Source of the DNA: Epiperipatus broadwayi
Taxonomy: Eukaryota; Onychophora; Udeonychophora; Euonychophora; Peripatidae
DNA length: 64,000 nt
Reading direction: 5' to 3'
Assembly: GCA_028023455.1 (NCBI GenBank)
Contig: JAQFVV010006272.1
Location: 641,501 to 705,500 of the forward strand
Position numbers and translations under genes: made by a program. Below the pieces are notes generated by a model. The model saw nothing but the letters and a program-made list of their open reading frames with translations, was not told the DNA's origin and made no database searches. Positions 24,389 through 36,672 of this stretch are shown here, in pieces (within the stretch, counting starts at the first letter, position 1; each line of letters opens with the position of its first letter).

Positions 24389-26628
24389 CATTTTCCAAAT
24401 GTTGATATGATTCACTGATCTAGTTCATATCTTCTCAAGGATGACTTTATTGTCACTAAATATTAAATCAACAAGAATTAATGGGGTGGAATTTAATGAC
24501 ACATGCAATATATCCATAATTTTAATAATGATGAGCCAAGGCAGACTACAGTCATTCCATGACTATGGATGGTTTGATACCCAGATGCCTCTATTTGGAA
24601 CACCTATAGGGATATCATGGAAAAGAGGCAGTTAATCCCTTATTTAAGAAAATACACAAAATTCTTTGTAACCATATAGGTTTTTATTAGCTCAAAAGTT
24701 CATGGGTATCTATGTGATTCATCCATGATAATAACTTAACACTTTCATGTGGAGTAAGGAAAGAAGTATGCCTCACATGAGATGACATGAATATAAAAAC
24801 AAATAACAACACATTGCATCATGATTATCTAACATGCCAATAATCAAATCTCATAAACAAACAACATCTACATTATAAGTGTGAACACCAAACAAATGGA
24901 ATATAATCATCAATTAACATGTGGAAATTAAAATAAATTTTAAAAACTAAACCCTTATAGCCTTTTACCAATTAATAATTAATAATCCTTAAATCTTGGT
25001 TTTCCATACCATCTGACAGCACAACAGTTCTAATAAATAGTCTTTGGACAAGCTTGAAGATTTTTCAGAATATCTAAACAATACTGAATATTAAATATTA
25101 GTAAACAATCAATTAAAATATGTAGAATATTGAGCATTGACATTCCTAAAAATCCATACAAGTAATAATGAACTATTGATTTAATAATACGATGAAAAGA
25201 AGAAGAATTTCTCTCAAGAAATGTAAATATAAAATAACAAAATGAATAAGCATTGTAGATATTTTAAATAACAGATAAATGATAATATTATTGCCTTTGG
25301 AAATATAACTTGTAGTTTCACACAATGAACTTTAGCAAAGAACAAACATATTTTCATTAAAACAATACAAAGTAAATAAAATGTTGAGCAATAAATAAGT
25401 TTTTATCATGAGCACAGTAATTCTTTTAATAAATTATATATTATAAAATAAGCATATTTCGGAAGTTACATAACAAGTAATATTTGTCTTTTTTTGATAA
25501 ATATTTTCAAAAACTGTAAAGCATATATGTTAAGTATAACAGTTTTTATTAGCAATACATAAATTGAAATGAATGCCAAATTAATTTTATATTTTATCGT
25601 TATGCAGATAAAATACTTCTTAGCAAATAAAGTGCATTTGAGCATAATTATTTTTTTATTTCTAAAATAAAGTAACTATTTTGATAACAGTATTCTATAA
25701 TGCAGATTATGTTCTTTTCATAGAAAAAACAATTCATATTAAGTAGAGTATATCATATATATATATATATACATCTTTACAAACAGTAAAACAAAGATTT
25801 CAATCACTTAAGGTAGTAATATAGTGCAATAATAATTTTACAAAATATTTCCAAAATACATAGTCATATAATTAAATAATTTTTTTCAAGCAAATATTTA
25901 TGCATTTATAATTAATACTTCATAGCTAGTTTATCATTTATAATGTCCTACAAGTTTAGATAAAAGTTCTAATTTGATAAAGAAAAATTAAATTAATCTG
26001 GAACAAGAACATTTATAAAGAACAGCAAAATTTAGGATTTCAAAATATATTGACTAATTTCTTGTAGAATAAAGCCTATAAATTCCTTTCACATTAATGC
26101 AAAGTCATGAAAAGAAGTGTAAAGTGTTAGTATTCAATAATAAAATGTGACACCCACCCCCAACAATCAATGATAAACATTGGCTTTCTCTTCCCTACAT
26201 AACCAAAGTTGCTTATTTGATTCATAAAGCCATTGCTATAACCCTTTGAGTTGGATTTCACATTCTTCCCCCTTTGTACTGGTTAATCAATAATTTGAAA
26301 ATCAGACTACCACTGGATCTTCATTCTTAAATTGTGTAAAAAATTGAATGCCAGGATTCTTTGTGCCTGTCCATTTACTATGATAAATCTCAGGCTAAGC
26401 TGTTCACATGATTGGCTCAGCATAATTATAAGTATAACTGAGAAAAAACACATTTGGACATTAAATCTGTTTTTGAAACTATTTCACTAATTCCAGCCAC
26501 TGATTCAAGCCCACGTGTTTCAGCATCACCACATTTCTAAGGATATTTATGCCATCAATAAGAAAGAATCCTGCATTCCCTTTTCCAAAATGTAGCTTGC
26601 TCTAACTAATTAATATACTGCACAAATA
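24389..26628. other. AT-rich spacer, no gene recognised
   Basis: 24420-24640 is somewhat less AT-rich and contains a 64-residue ORF with no family resemblance. The rest is A/T-dominated with a short TA run near 25755-25770. 26150-26600 is C-richer and may be repeat DNA, but no partner was found. Confidence 0.45.
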
Positions 26629-26632
26629 ATAT

Positions 26633-28576
26633 TGTGACAGTCAGATGATGTATGTTGGTTTAACCCAGTTCGAATACTAGGCAAAAGTACCTCAAGACCA
26701 CCCATATGCAAGATATTAAATCAAGAATACTATGACCTCTGCCCTATTCGCCTATTCTTGAGGATAACTACGAACCAACAACATTATCTGAGCGAAACAT
26801 AAATTATTTTTTCAACCAGCCAAGCTTAGTATCAGCAGAGAGAAACATGGACAGGAACACCTAAGGAGCTAAATAGTTAAATGTGTGTAAAAATAATATG
26901 AAATATGAGTTTTGCGTGCCTGGATCATTGGAAAAGTAAAATAAAGCATTATAAGAAAATTAGAAAACTGAAGCTTTTTAGTTAAATAATAGATATTTAA
27001 TTAATGACTTTAAAATATTAATAATGATTTAATGGCCTCTGCTATTCCCCTAAATTAATGAAAAACTAATTAGACAATCAAAACAGATTAAACGATATAA
27101 TACTTTTGCGGTCGAAATCTTTTCTTCCCAATTCTAATAAAATTGTCAAAAGTACAATAAAAAAATCTTTCCAAAAGCTTTTTCTATTGCTTTGCATGAA
27201 CAACAGACAGTTTAAAATTATTTAAATTGTATATAGCTAAATCAGATATACGTAATAAGCTACTGGTGGACAAAAGAGGTGTTATCGATGAGATAAAGTT
27301 GGCAAACAAAGGAAACTTACTCGTATGGAATTTAGAAACATAAATAAAATTGGAAAGAGATTTTAAATGTAAAATTAACTTTTAAACTTAACCGCAATGG
27401 AATACAAAATATTTATACGTGTTAGTAATGAAGAATAGCGAAGAAAAAAGGGTTAAATATATATAGATAGACGATCACACAATATATATCTAAGACTAGT
27501 CTATAAAAATGGTTACATTACAAATATAATTAAATACAACATTTCACAAATATAATTCAGTGAAGCCATTAAGAAAGGTATGAACAAAAAAGGGTAGAAA
27601 GTAAATAGTTCAATGAGGAGAGATATGATTACCACCCTGGTTCCTTGCTCCTGTTAGGCGGTGTCGTGGCTTGATCTGACTGTCGATAGGTATTTGTCCG
27701 GACAATGAAAATGGAAATATGTAGCATGGTTTCACGAAAAGTCCTACAGATGTGGAACAGAGTTCAGATTATATTGGGTGGATACTATGGCATTTTGATG
27801 GTATTTAGGAACCTCAGCAATAGGCAAAGCTATTTGCCTAGCCAAGCATAGTAGAATCCATCAAATTCATATGACTGTTAGCTTGTAGCATGTTCAAACT
27901 TCTCCGTGATTTTGAAGATGACAATTGTATAACTTTTTGGAATAAAATCTCAACAAGCAAAATCTGAAAGAGTTCTCCAAAGAGAAATCTGAATGCCAGC
28001 AAGAAAACTCTGAATAGCCTAGTCTTTTGTTCACTCTCCTATTTATACATTTTTTGTAAGCTACCTTCTATTGTTTGTATGATGTTAGATCTTGATAAGC
28101 CCCCCACACTCTTTTGTTTCTAAAAATAACTTTTACTTTTTTACTCTAAATTTCTTTCTTTAAACTTTGAATTTTATTAATTAAAGAAGAAAGAAAAGGC
28201 CATCTTTAATTTGCCTTGAATGGGCTAATTAATTAAAAATATACATTCTTTTAAAAAATGTTGGTGGGCTTATCTCAAAATCAAATCATATTAAATATTT
28301 TAACAAGATTTAAAAAGAAAAATACATTCTTATTTCTTTTAATAAAATAAGCACTTTATTTCAGCAGAATTTTGCATTAACTCATATATATACGCTTGAC
28401 GTATATATATGTTTGACTAATAGGTTTTACAAGCAATTTTTGTTAACAGAAATCTAATCTTAGAATGGAATTTATTTAAAACAAAATTGGACTATAAACT
28501 TAATTCAGGCCTACAATACTAATTAAGTTTATAGGAGGCTGTGAAGCATGGATTGAACTTCAGATTCATTGCTTCA
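26633..28576 (-). repeat. 3' LTR of the retrotransposon (1944 bp)
   Basis: Direct partner of 32465-35318. A minus-strand TATAAATA at 28040-28047 lies about 530 bases from the LTR start. An initiator-like TTCAGAG lies about 30 bases downstream of it (near 28014). That implies a U3 of about 560 bp and an unusually long R-U5 of about 1.4 kb. Compared with the other LTR it lacks about 28 bases near 28489 and has scattered substitutions. The TTAA insertion site of the other LTR reads TTGA here. Confidence 0.85.
28040..28047 (-). promoter_or_regulatory. LTR TATA box
   Basis: TATAAATAGG on the minus strand, conserved at the same place in the partner LTR (33891-33898), with TCAGAG at the expected initiator distance. 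Confidence 0.6.
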
Positions 28577-28818
28577 TTTCCCAATAGTTAGTGAGCAAAA
28601 AAAAATGGTAAAAAAAATGCTGTTGCTTCAGGTCAGAGGTAAAAATTTTGTGCCAGGTGAGTTCAAGCCTCTCTTTATTTGCTGTAATATTTAATTTGTT
28701 ACTGACTAACAGTCATTCTTTCTTTTTCTATATAACTAATGGTTTATCTATAATTCAATCTCCTGTATCTTAAATCGAGTCTGTGTTGTTTTTAGTCTAA
28801 CAAGTTATATTTATCTTT

Positions 28819-29298
28819 TTACTTTCTAAATTTTCCAGGGTCCGGTGTTACATAAGGTTTTAAGTTTCTGTTTCTAATATTATACTCTTTTTTTAGGCTG
28901 AGATTATTTTTCCAAAACAAAACACTTATTCCACACTTCTTCTTTAATGCATGAGGGACTTTATATATCAGAAAAAATTTTTTTACTTCTCTCCACACTA
29001 TACTACTTGGCCTAAGGTCTCTTAGCCATGTTTGGTTTCCTTTCCTGAATTTATATTGGCGGTTTCGATTCTTATGATGCCGAGCCGTACGTCTTAATTT
29101 TTCCTTTGCCTTCTTTTCTTGCTCAGTCATGTTCTGGACTTTGAGACAGATTTTCAAGCTATCTAGGTGGTGTCTAGGGTTCCCACCCGGTTCTTCTCTA
29201 AAACATTTTATGTTGCTAATCTTTGCTACAGGAGTTATAGTATTGATTACTGTCACAGTAAGGATTTCACTGTCTTGTTGCGCCTGGATTTGGTTCAA
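28819..29298 (-). pseudogene. gag-like sequence fused in frame to integrase C-terminal tail
   Basis: A 159-residue open frame. Residues about 30-65 (IKCFREEPGGNPRHHLDSLK, KVQNMTEQEK) resemble the gag core of Gypsy-type elements. From about residue 75 the sequence becomes RNRQYKFRKGNQTWLRDL then RPSSIVWRE, matching the small C-terminal domain of Gypsy integrases (pattern KF..GD.VWLRDLRPSS.KW..G). It ends NRNLKPYVTPDP, the usual last block before the 3' LTR. Protease, RT, RNase H and the integrase core are missing between the two parts. The ORF lies 240 bases from the 3' LTR, as an integrase end should. Middle residues of the integrase part are poorly conserved and may include local frameshifts. 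The junction still being open suggests a recent deletion or a deletion derivative that transposed. Confidence 0.65.
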
Positions 29299-29392
29299 CA
29301 GCTGTTGATCGTTTTTTTACTATCCTCATTCATGTGTCCTGAGAAATCCGACTGGTGAGTGTCTTCACCTGTTTCATAATCACTCGAGGATT

Positions 29393-29647
29393 TCATATCA
29401 GTGCCATCTTGTTTTTGAGTATCATCTTCTGGTGATGCTTCTGTCGCAATACTCTGTTCTTGATGGGTTCCATATGTGCCTCCAAATGGTCCAATCTTTG
29501 TGATGTAATTTTCATAACTTCTTGGAACATGGTTATCATCATTTTTGCTTCTTCCCTCATTTCTTTGATGAGAGCTTCCAAGTTATACTCTTGATCATTA
29601 TGAGTACATATTGACCTATAAACTTCATCTCTTTTCTGTTTCTCCAT
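29393..29647 (-). pseudogene. gag N-terminal segment of the retrotransposon
   Basis: An 84-residue ORF starting MEKQKRDEVYRSICTHNDQE, followed by a predicted amphipathic, coiled-coil-like helix (ALIKEMREEAKMMITMFQEV, then RLDHLEAHM). It lies just upstream of the gag-integrase frame and on the same strand. The two are separated by a frame change near a run of A (about 29320). I read it as the start of gag because of position and composition; the sequence itself is not diagnostic. Confidence 0.5.
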
Positions 29648-30113
29648 TTTTGCCTACTATTGGCTATTTTGCTAGACAACAAATACACCTTATTTCTAAA
29701 ATGTATTTTAGTATTTTATAAACTAGATAAGTATATTATATCACATGTATCTAGAAGCTATATCCTTCTGTATATCAAAAAAATTTTACTTCTTTCTAAA
29801 ATAAGTCAGTATTCTAAGTTCCAACTATCTGTTTTATTTATATGTTTTCAGAAATTAACTTTGCCTACCTCACGAGGTCCTATCTTAAACCTATGTCTAT
29901 ATGTATCTGTTTGTACATGAAAAAAAAAAAAAAATCCTGCTGTGTCTGTTTTTAATAACTATACTACATACTATTCTCTTCACTTTATTTATTTCTATAT
30001 TTCATTTAAATGTCACTGCTATGTTAATATAATTAAAATAACCCACTTACAGCTTGACCTGGATTTCTCTGACACCTGAAACAACTAAAAAATGCATTTA
30101 CATTAATATACAA

Positions 30114-30114
<1 letters not shown>

Positions 30115-30181
<67 letters not shown>
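30115..30181. repeat. (TA)n microsatellite, about 33 units
   Basis: Pure TA run inside the retrotransposon leader. Confidence 0.95.
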
Positions 30182-30183
<2 letters not shown>

Positions 30184-31103
30184 AGGAATATGTGAGCAAA
30201 AATATACATAAGTCATGTTTAAAAATTATTTTGGCTCACTACGCATACATTTTTATTTTGATCATCTACCTTCTATGTTTGTTTATTTGTAATCCGATAT
30301 GAGAGATTGCACTTGCTGACAAATTTATTTGATAAGGGTGTCAGTCGACAAGACAATGACCATATCAAATATACATATTCATGGATAATGATCCAAGCAC
30401 ACATTGATAAGGATTATAAAGTTTAATGCGATTAAAATTTATTTTGATTTTCACTTTTTAAAAAAAAATCTCTGCATGAATAAGTAAATGCTATTTTAAA
30501 TGACAATATTAATTAAGTCTAAGACATATAACAACTAAGTAAGGTAACATGTCTGACCTGGGTTTGAAACCAGTTACCATTTTTGTCAAGACACAAAAAA
30601 AATGTAACCAGCCTAAAGTACGATTAACAAAACAAAATATTAATACAAAAAACAATTAAAATAAAATTAAAATCCCATGATAACCACCACTCCGAATTAT
30701 AAACCTGGGATCGAAACCAACTACCATTTTGGTCACAACCCAAAATAGATTAACAATTATCAAGCAATTTTACAGAATCACGCATTGAGATCAAAAACTG
30801 TTTCAAAAAACATTTATATAAAAATGGGTTTTACCGAACTATAACGAAGTGTATACCATATACACCCATATATATGAATATATACTTCACTAAATAAGCA
30901 TATATATGACTACATATAAATATACAAATATTTCTTTTATTATTATGTACATGATTTTATTAGAACGATTCGTCATATTGCAGACCGCATACTCCTATTG
31001 TTTCAGGCTAGTAACGCTGGTCGCAAATATAACAAGGAAGCACTGATTGCAGTCATAGACCTATTATTTCAGGCTACTCAGCAATCCTAAACTCTAAAGT
31101 GTA

Positions 31104-31260
31104 AGGGGTCTTCACCTAAACAGTTACTAAGGGTCTTCACCAAAAACGATCACTAAAAAACAAGGGTTTCACCTAACGGTTACTCAAAAGGTCTTCACCA
31201 TAAAAAAAAGGGGCTTCACCTAACAGTTATTTCAAAGGGTCTTCACCTAACAGTTACTCA
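31104..31260. repeat. Degenerate tandem array with GGTCTTCACC units
   Basis: About six units of 25-45 bp share GGTCTTCACCTAACAGTTACT with variable A-rich spacers; on the minus strand the unit reads AGTAACTGTTAGGTGAAGACC. It lies in the transcribed leader of the LTR element. Confidence 0.8.
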
Positions 31261-32425
31261 ATAAATGATTCAATAGCATAATCTGAATTGAGAGGAAAAA
31301 AAACTTAACTAACGGTAGCTGACATATATGTTATACAGAAATATATCATATCTTTATTAAAACGAACATACACATTTACTTTTTATAAAGTTGAAAATTA
31401 AGTTTGCTATATTGAAACACAACTTAATTTATATATGTTTGTGAGGAAACGTAACTGCAAACTATTTAAAAGTGAAAAAAAATTTTTGCATGATTATAAT
31501 TATTCATTATCTATATAACGAAATGCAGAGAAAGTGAAAAAATATTTGCTAACACTGTACATTGACACGTGTTAATTTGAATTTATCAAATTTTCGATCT
31601 TAGAACAAATTTCTATATATTTTTATCTATTAGAATCTTTGCAAAAATTTGTACAAACAGAAAAAAAATTCTATTATCTATTTGTACTTTTCAGTAAAAT
31701 ATTAACACTACGAAGATACACTATAATTCGAAAAACATTATTATATCAAAACTTCTCATATTTAAGCAATACTAAATAACATAAAGTATGAAGGCTATTT
31801 AAAGGGAGGGTGGGTGGGTATGTATTTGACACTTCCGCCTCATCGAAGCTATATACTTTATACGACAAACAACAATATGGCGACTGGTCATGACAAAACT
31901 CTACTAATTAGGAAAAAAAATTTGCTATAACTCTGATATTTTATTCTCATTATATATATATTCACTAAAAAAAACTAACAGAGTGTTAACTTTTCTAACT
32001 GTAAAACATTTATTTCATATATACTAAACTCGAGAAAAAAATTTTTTACCTTATGACACATTTAACTTGTTAATTAATTTAAAAAAATGAAATTTGGCTC
32101 ATGTTAGGAAACAAAACTCGGAAAAATTATACATATATTTTTATATAAATATATTAAACTAAAACAAACTTCTCAGGGTACTAAATTTTTTTTTAAAAAA
32201 AATGACATACGTCCCACTGCGACAAACTCGAAGCAAAAAATTCTACGTATAACTATTATTTCATATTATTTTAAAAAAAACATTATATATATGCGTACAA
32301 ACCCGAGGAAAAAAAAATTCTACATATATATATTATTCATTAATTTAAAACAGAAGAAAGAAAAAACATTATACACACATACAAATGTTATACAGGGCAT
32401 TGCAGGGTATGGAAATTTCGAATAG

Positions 32426-32443
32426 CCACCCGATGGGCGACCA
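32426..32443 (-). promoter_or_regulatory. Candidate primer binding site
   Basis: TGGTCGCCCATCGGGTGG on the minus strand, 21 nt from the inner end of the 5' LTR. A TGG start fits pairing with the CCA end of a tRNA. The 21-nt distance is longer than usual and I cannot name the tRNA. Confidence 0.45.
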
Positions 32444-33890
32444 GAATGCGGAAAAAAAAATTACTGTGACAGTCAGATGATGTATGTTGGTTTAACCCAG
32501 TTTGAATACTAGGCAAAAGTACCTTGAGGCCACCCATATGCGAGATATTAAATCAAGAATACTATGACCTCTGCCCTATTCATCTATTCTCGAGGCTAAC
32601 TACGAACCAACAACATTATCTGAGCCAAACATAAATTATTTTTTCAACCAGACAAGCTTAGCATCAGCAGAGAGAAACATGGATGGGAACACTTAAGGAG
32701 CTAAATAGTTAAATGTGTGTAAAAGTAATATGAAATATGAGTTTTGCGTGCCTGGATCATTGGAAAAGTAAAATAAAGCATTATAAGAAAATTAGAAAAC
32801 TGAACCCCTTTTTAGTTAAATAATAGATATTTAATTAATGACTTAAAAATATTAATAATGATTTAATGGCCTCCGCTATTCCCCTGAATTAATGAAAAAC
32901 TAATTAGACAATCAAAACAGATTAAACGATATAATATTTTTGTGGTTGAAATCTTTTCTTCCCAATTCTAATACAATTGTCAACTCGAATCTCCTCGATA
33001 AAATACAATAAAAAAATCTTTCACAAAGCATTTTCTATTGCTTTGCACGAACAACAGACAGTTTAAAATTATTTAAAACATATATTAGCTAAATCAGATA
33101 TACGTAATAAGCTACTGGTGGACAAAAGAGGTGTTATCGAGGAGATCAAGTTGGCAAACAAAGGAAACTTACTCGTATGAATTTAGAAACATAAATAAAA
33201 TTGGAAAGAGATTTTAAATGTAAAATTAACTTTTAAACTTAACCGCAATGGAATACAAAATATTTATACATGTTAGTAATGAAGAATAGCGAAGGAAAAA
33301 GGGTTAAATATATATAGATAAATGATCACACAATATATATCTAAGACTAGTCTATAAAAATGGTTACCTTACAAATATAATTAAATACAACATTTCAGAA
33401 ATATAATTCAGTGAAGCCATTAAGAAAGGTATGAACAAAAAAAGGTAGAAAGTAAACAGTTCAATGAGGAGAGATATGATTACTGTCCTGGTTCCTTGCT
33501 CCTGTTAGGCGGCATCGTGGCTTGATCTGACCATCGATAGGTATTTGTCCAGACAAGGAAAATGGAAATATGTAGCATGGTTTCACGAAAAGTCCTACAG
33601 ACGCAGCACAGGGTTCAGATTATATTGGGTGGATACTATGGCATTTTGATGGTATTTAGGAACCTCACCAATAGGCAAAGCTATTTGCCTAGCCAAGCAT
33701 AGTAGAATCCATCAAATTCATATGACTGTTAGCTTGTAGCATGTTCAAACTTCTCTGTGATTTTGAAGATGACAGTTGTATAACTTTTTGGAATAAAATC
33801 TCAACAAGCAAAATCTGAAAGAGTTCTCCAAAGAGAAATCTGAATGCCAGCAAGAAAACTCTGAATAGCCTAGTCTTTTGTTCACTCTCC

Positions 33891-33898
33891 TATTTATA
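33891..33898 (-). promoter_or_regulatory. LTR TATA box (5' LTR)
   Basis: Minus-strand TATAAATA at the position equivalent to 28040-28047. In the 5' LTR this is the promoter that would drive the genomic RNA. Confidence 0.6.
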
Positions 33899-34272
33899 CA
33901 TTTTTTGTAAGCTACCTTCTATTGTTTGTATGATTCTAAATCTTGATAAGCCCCACATGCTCCTTTGTTTCAAGATAACATTTTCTAAAAATAACTTTTA
34001 TTTTTTTACTCTAAATTTCTTTCTTTAAACTTTGAATTTTATTAATTAAAAAAGAAAGAGAAAGCCATCTTTAATTTGCCTTGAATGGGCTAATTAATTA
34101 AAAATATACATTCTTTTAGAAAATGTTGGTGGGCTTATCTCAAAATCAAATCATACTAAATATTTTAACAATATTTAAAAAGAAAAATACATTCTTATTT
34201 CTTTTAATAAAATACGCATTTTATTTAAGCAGAATTTTACATTAACTCATTCATATATATATATACACTTAA

Positions 34273-35111
34273 CCTTTTAACTGTTTGACTCGTTCTTAAT
34301 CGAGGCAATTTTTGATACATATTCGTTTTAATCGAGTAAATTTGACATCGCTGTAAATTGCTTAGTTTTTGGACTACGTTTACGGTTTTAACGTCATTTT
34401 TTAGAACGCAAAAAGTTTTATAATATACTGCCATCTATTGAATTATTTTACAAGTAAAAAATCAATTAATTGATGATTTATGTCAAACAAAAACTAAGCA
34501 CTGCCTTTTCACATCTTTTCTTGAATCTTATTGGCTGTTGAAATTTTGTAAACAAAAGAAAATGGAAAAGCTCCGCCTTCTCATCATCTTTTCTTGAATC
34601 TTACTGGCTGTTAAAATTTTTATATGGCTGCCAAAAATTAAAAATTTACAACGCTTTTGTTTTATTTTGAAAATGATAAACGAATGTTTTAGAGCATTTT
34701 AAAAATATTTTTTGATGAAATACAAATAAAATACAAATTATTTTCATATAATATGTCAAAAATAAATATTATTTTACAAAAATAGTTACGATTTTAGCAA
34801 GAATTATTTATTTATTGCAAAGTCGGGAAAAAAAAATCATAACGTGAAATTATGATTGCCGTTTCTTTTCATGTCAACCGTAACAAATATTTTTAAAATT
34901 AAAAATCAAAATTTATTTTTGAACAAACTTTCGTTTATTTTTATAATGTGAGAAATTACTAATATACTTTTTAAAAACGAAACTAAAGTGAATATATTTA
35001 AAAAAACGGTCAATAACTTTTGAAAAATTGATACATTATTTTGTGCATCGGCTAATTAAAAGCTTTGAGTGATACCACCTGCAGCGAATGAACAATTGGA
35101 CAGTTAAAGGG
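34273..35111. mobile_element. piggyBac-type non-autonomous element (MITE), 839 bp
   Basis: Flanked by TTAA on both sides (34269-34272 and 35112-35115). The ends are inverted repeats: CCTTTTAACTGT at the left and, read inward, CCCTTTAACTGT at the right. TTAA target duplication plus CCY termini are the hallmarks of piggyBac transposons. The sister LTR at 28381-28410 is uninterrupted at this point, with TTGA where TTAA would be. No transposase ORF is present; the 65-residue minus-strand ORF at the left end lacks any family motif. Two direct units of about 73 bp sharing CATCTTTTCTTGAATCTTA start at 34512 and 34585. Confidence 0.85.
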
Positions 35112-36599
35112 TTAATGTATATATATGTTTGACTAATAGGTTTTACAAGCAATTTTTGTTAACAGAAATCTAATCTTAGAATGGAATTTATTTAAAACAA
35201 AATATTTAAATGCAAAACCCTGCTGATATTGGACTATAAACTTAATTCAGGCCTACAATACAAATTAAGTTTATAGGAGGCTGTGAAGCATGGATTGGAC
35301 TTCAGACCCATTGCTTTAATATGCTATTTTTAAGACTTTAAACAGAATCTTATTCCCCAAACTCTGTAACAAGCATTGCTGCATTTATGACAATTATCAG
35401 CCAAAATCATGCTAAGTGCTACAGTATTATTAATGTTAATAAAACGTTACTCTTAATACAGTTTTTGTATGTATATATATAATGATAGAATTTGTAAATG
35501 TTGAAGAAAAAATTCAGTTCCAGTACATGATATTCCAAACCTATACATGAATTATATTTAGAATACAGAATGCACTCACAACATTATTATTTACATGAGA
35601 ATTGTGTTTAAACCCAAGAGTAAATTATTCAAGAAAAAAATCATTTAGGGAATGTAGAAATGAAAGTAAAACTCATCCAAAAATATGTACATGAATCTAA
35701 AGTTGAAGAACTTGGATTATCAACTGAATGGTGACTTTGTATAAATAAACTATGGTATTTGTTAAACTAAACTTTTTATATATATTTTCTTTAATAGTGA
35801 TTTTATTCAATACATATATCAGAGAGAATCATGATTTTCTGACCTATGCTGGAAATAAGATTATGGAATGAAACAGAAATAGTGAAAAGTTTTTAAAAGT
35901 GAAAGTTTAATTTTTCTTTTATAGTTAGTATTTTTTATAGTATTGGAGGAGAATATAATTACTACAGTTTACAGAAAGCATTTTTATAAGAGAACTAGGT
36001 TTAATCTCAATTTAAACTATTTTTCCAAGTTCTAAAAAAATCTGATAGCATCTTCAAAGTATTGTTTCTCCAGAAGAGTTTCATTAAGATTTGACCATTA
36101 CAATGTACACACACTCTTTGACTAATTTTCTTGACCTGGATTCAGAAAACTACAGGCTAATGAACAATGAGTTAAATAATTTTTTATCTTAATTAAAATA
36201 TTCAATGCATGTTTGCTTTTTTTTATTTTACTAAATAGAAATAGAAGATAACTGTAATATTATTTAAAGTAAAAAGAAAAATTACCTAACTATACAGTTT
36301 TTTACAATAATAATAAAAATTCTAGAATGCAAAAAAAAAAAAAAAAAAATTGAGTTCATTTATTTTATATTCAATTAAATAGTTGTTGCTTGTCCGATTT
36401 TAGCTATTTATAATCAGTTAGACACATTATTCCAAAATATGTGACCAAGCAGTTTTAATTCAGTAAAACAAGATGTCAAAATAGCATATATAAAATATAC
36501 AATTTCCGTAGCCCTTTCATCAATGAAAAAGTTAAATTTACCACAACTAATTTTTTACCAATTCAGTTTTCTCATTGATAAGTATGTTATAGGAATTAA

Positions 36600-36602
<3 letters not shown>

Positions 36603-36670
<68 letters not shown>
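36603..36670. repeat. (TA)n microsatellite
   Basis: TA run interrupted once by AAATATAA; its right end is followed by TGTACCATTTC. Confidence 0.9.

Positions 36671-36672
<2 letters not shown>

Larger units (their letters stand above)
29648..32464 (-). other. Long leader region of the retrotransposon with repeat arrays
   Basis: About 2.8 kb between the 5' LTR and the gag-like ORF, with no long frame. It contains a (TA)n run at 30115-30181. Two direct repeats of CTGGGTTTGAAACCAGTTACC type start near 30557 and 30704. A two-unit repeat around CCTATTATTTCAGGCTA lies at 30985-31075. A TTCACC array lies at 31104-31260. The PBS candidate is at its right end. Confidence 0.6.
26633..35318 (-). mobile_element. 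LTR retrotransposon (Gypsy-type), internally deleted
   Basis: Two long direct repeats (26633-28576 and 32465-35318) bracket a 3.9-kb interior. On the minus strand both LTRs start TGAAGCAATG (the outer one is mutated to TAAAGCAATG) and end CTGACTGTCACA. ATAT lies at both outer edges (26629-26632 and 35319-35322), a 4-bp target duplication. A candidate primer binding site, TGGTCGCCCATCGGGTGG, lies 21 nt inside the 5' LTR (32426-32443, minus), and a short purine tract GGGAAA abuts the 3' LTR. The interior encodes gag-like and integrase-tail-like sequence only, so the element cannot move on its own. The 5' LTR carries a later piggyBac-type insertion. Confidence 0.85.
32465..35318 (-). repeat. 5' LTR of the retrotransposon (2011 bp plus an inserted element)
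   Basis: Direct partner of 26633-28576. Interrupted at 34269-34272/35112-35115 by an 839-bp TTAA-flanked insertion; without it the LTR is about 2.0 kb. It retains about 28 bases (near 35203-35230) missing from the 3' LTR and has the same TATA box at 33891-33898. Its outer terminal G is mutated. Confidence 0.85.

Noticed and set aside
28819-29298. Reading the ORF as a host zinc-finger or nuclear gene
   Set aside because: Its position 240 bp from an LTR, the gag-like EPGGNP block and the integrase-type WLRDLRPSS block fit a retrotransposon far better.
30054-30302. ORF rich in IYIYIY
   Set aside because: Translation of a TA microsatellite; likewise the ORFs at 36523-36717 and 59487-59690.
31104-31260. 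Possible CRISPR-like array
   Set aside because: Units vary in length and sequence, spacers are A-rich and non-unique, and the setting is a eukaryotic retrotransposon leader.
26633-35318. Tandem segmental duplication as explanation of the two 2-kb direct repeats
   Set aside because: TG...CA ends, a 4-bp ATAT at both outer edges, a PBS candidate and gag/integrase sequence between them fit LTRs much better.
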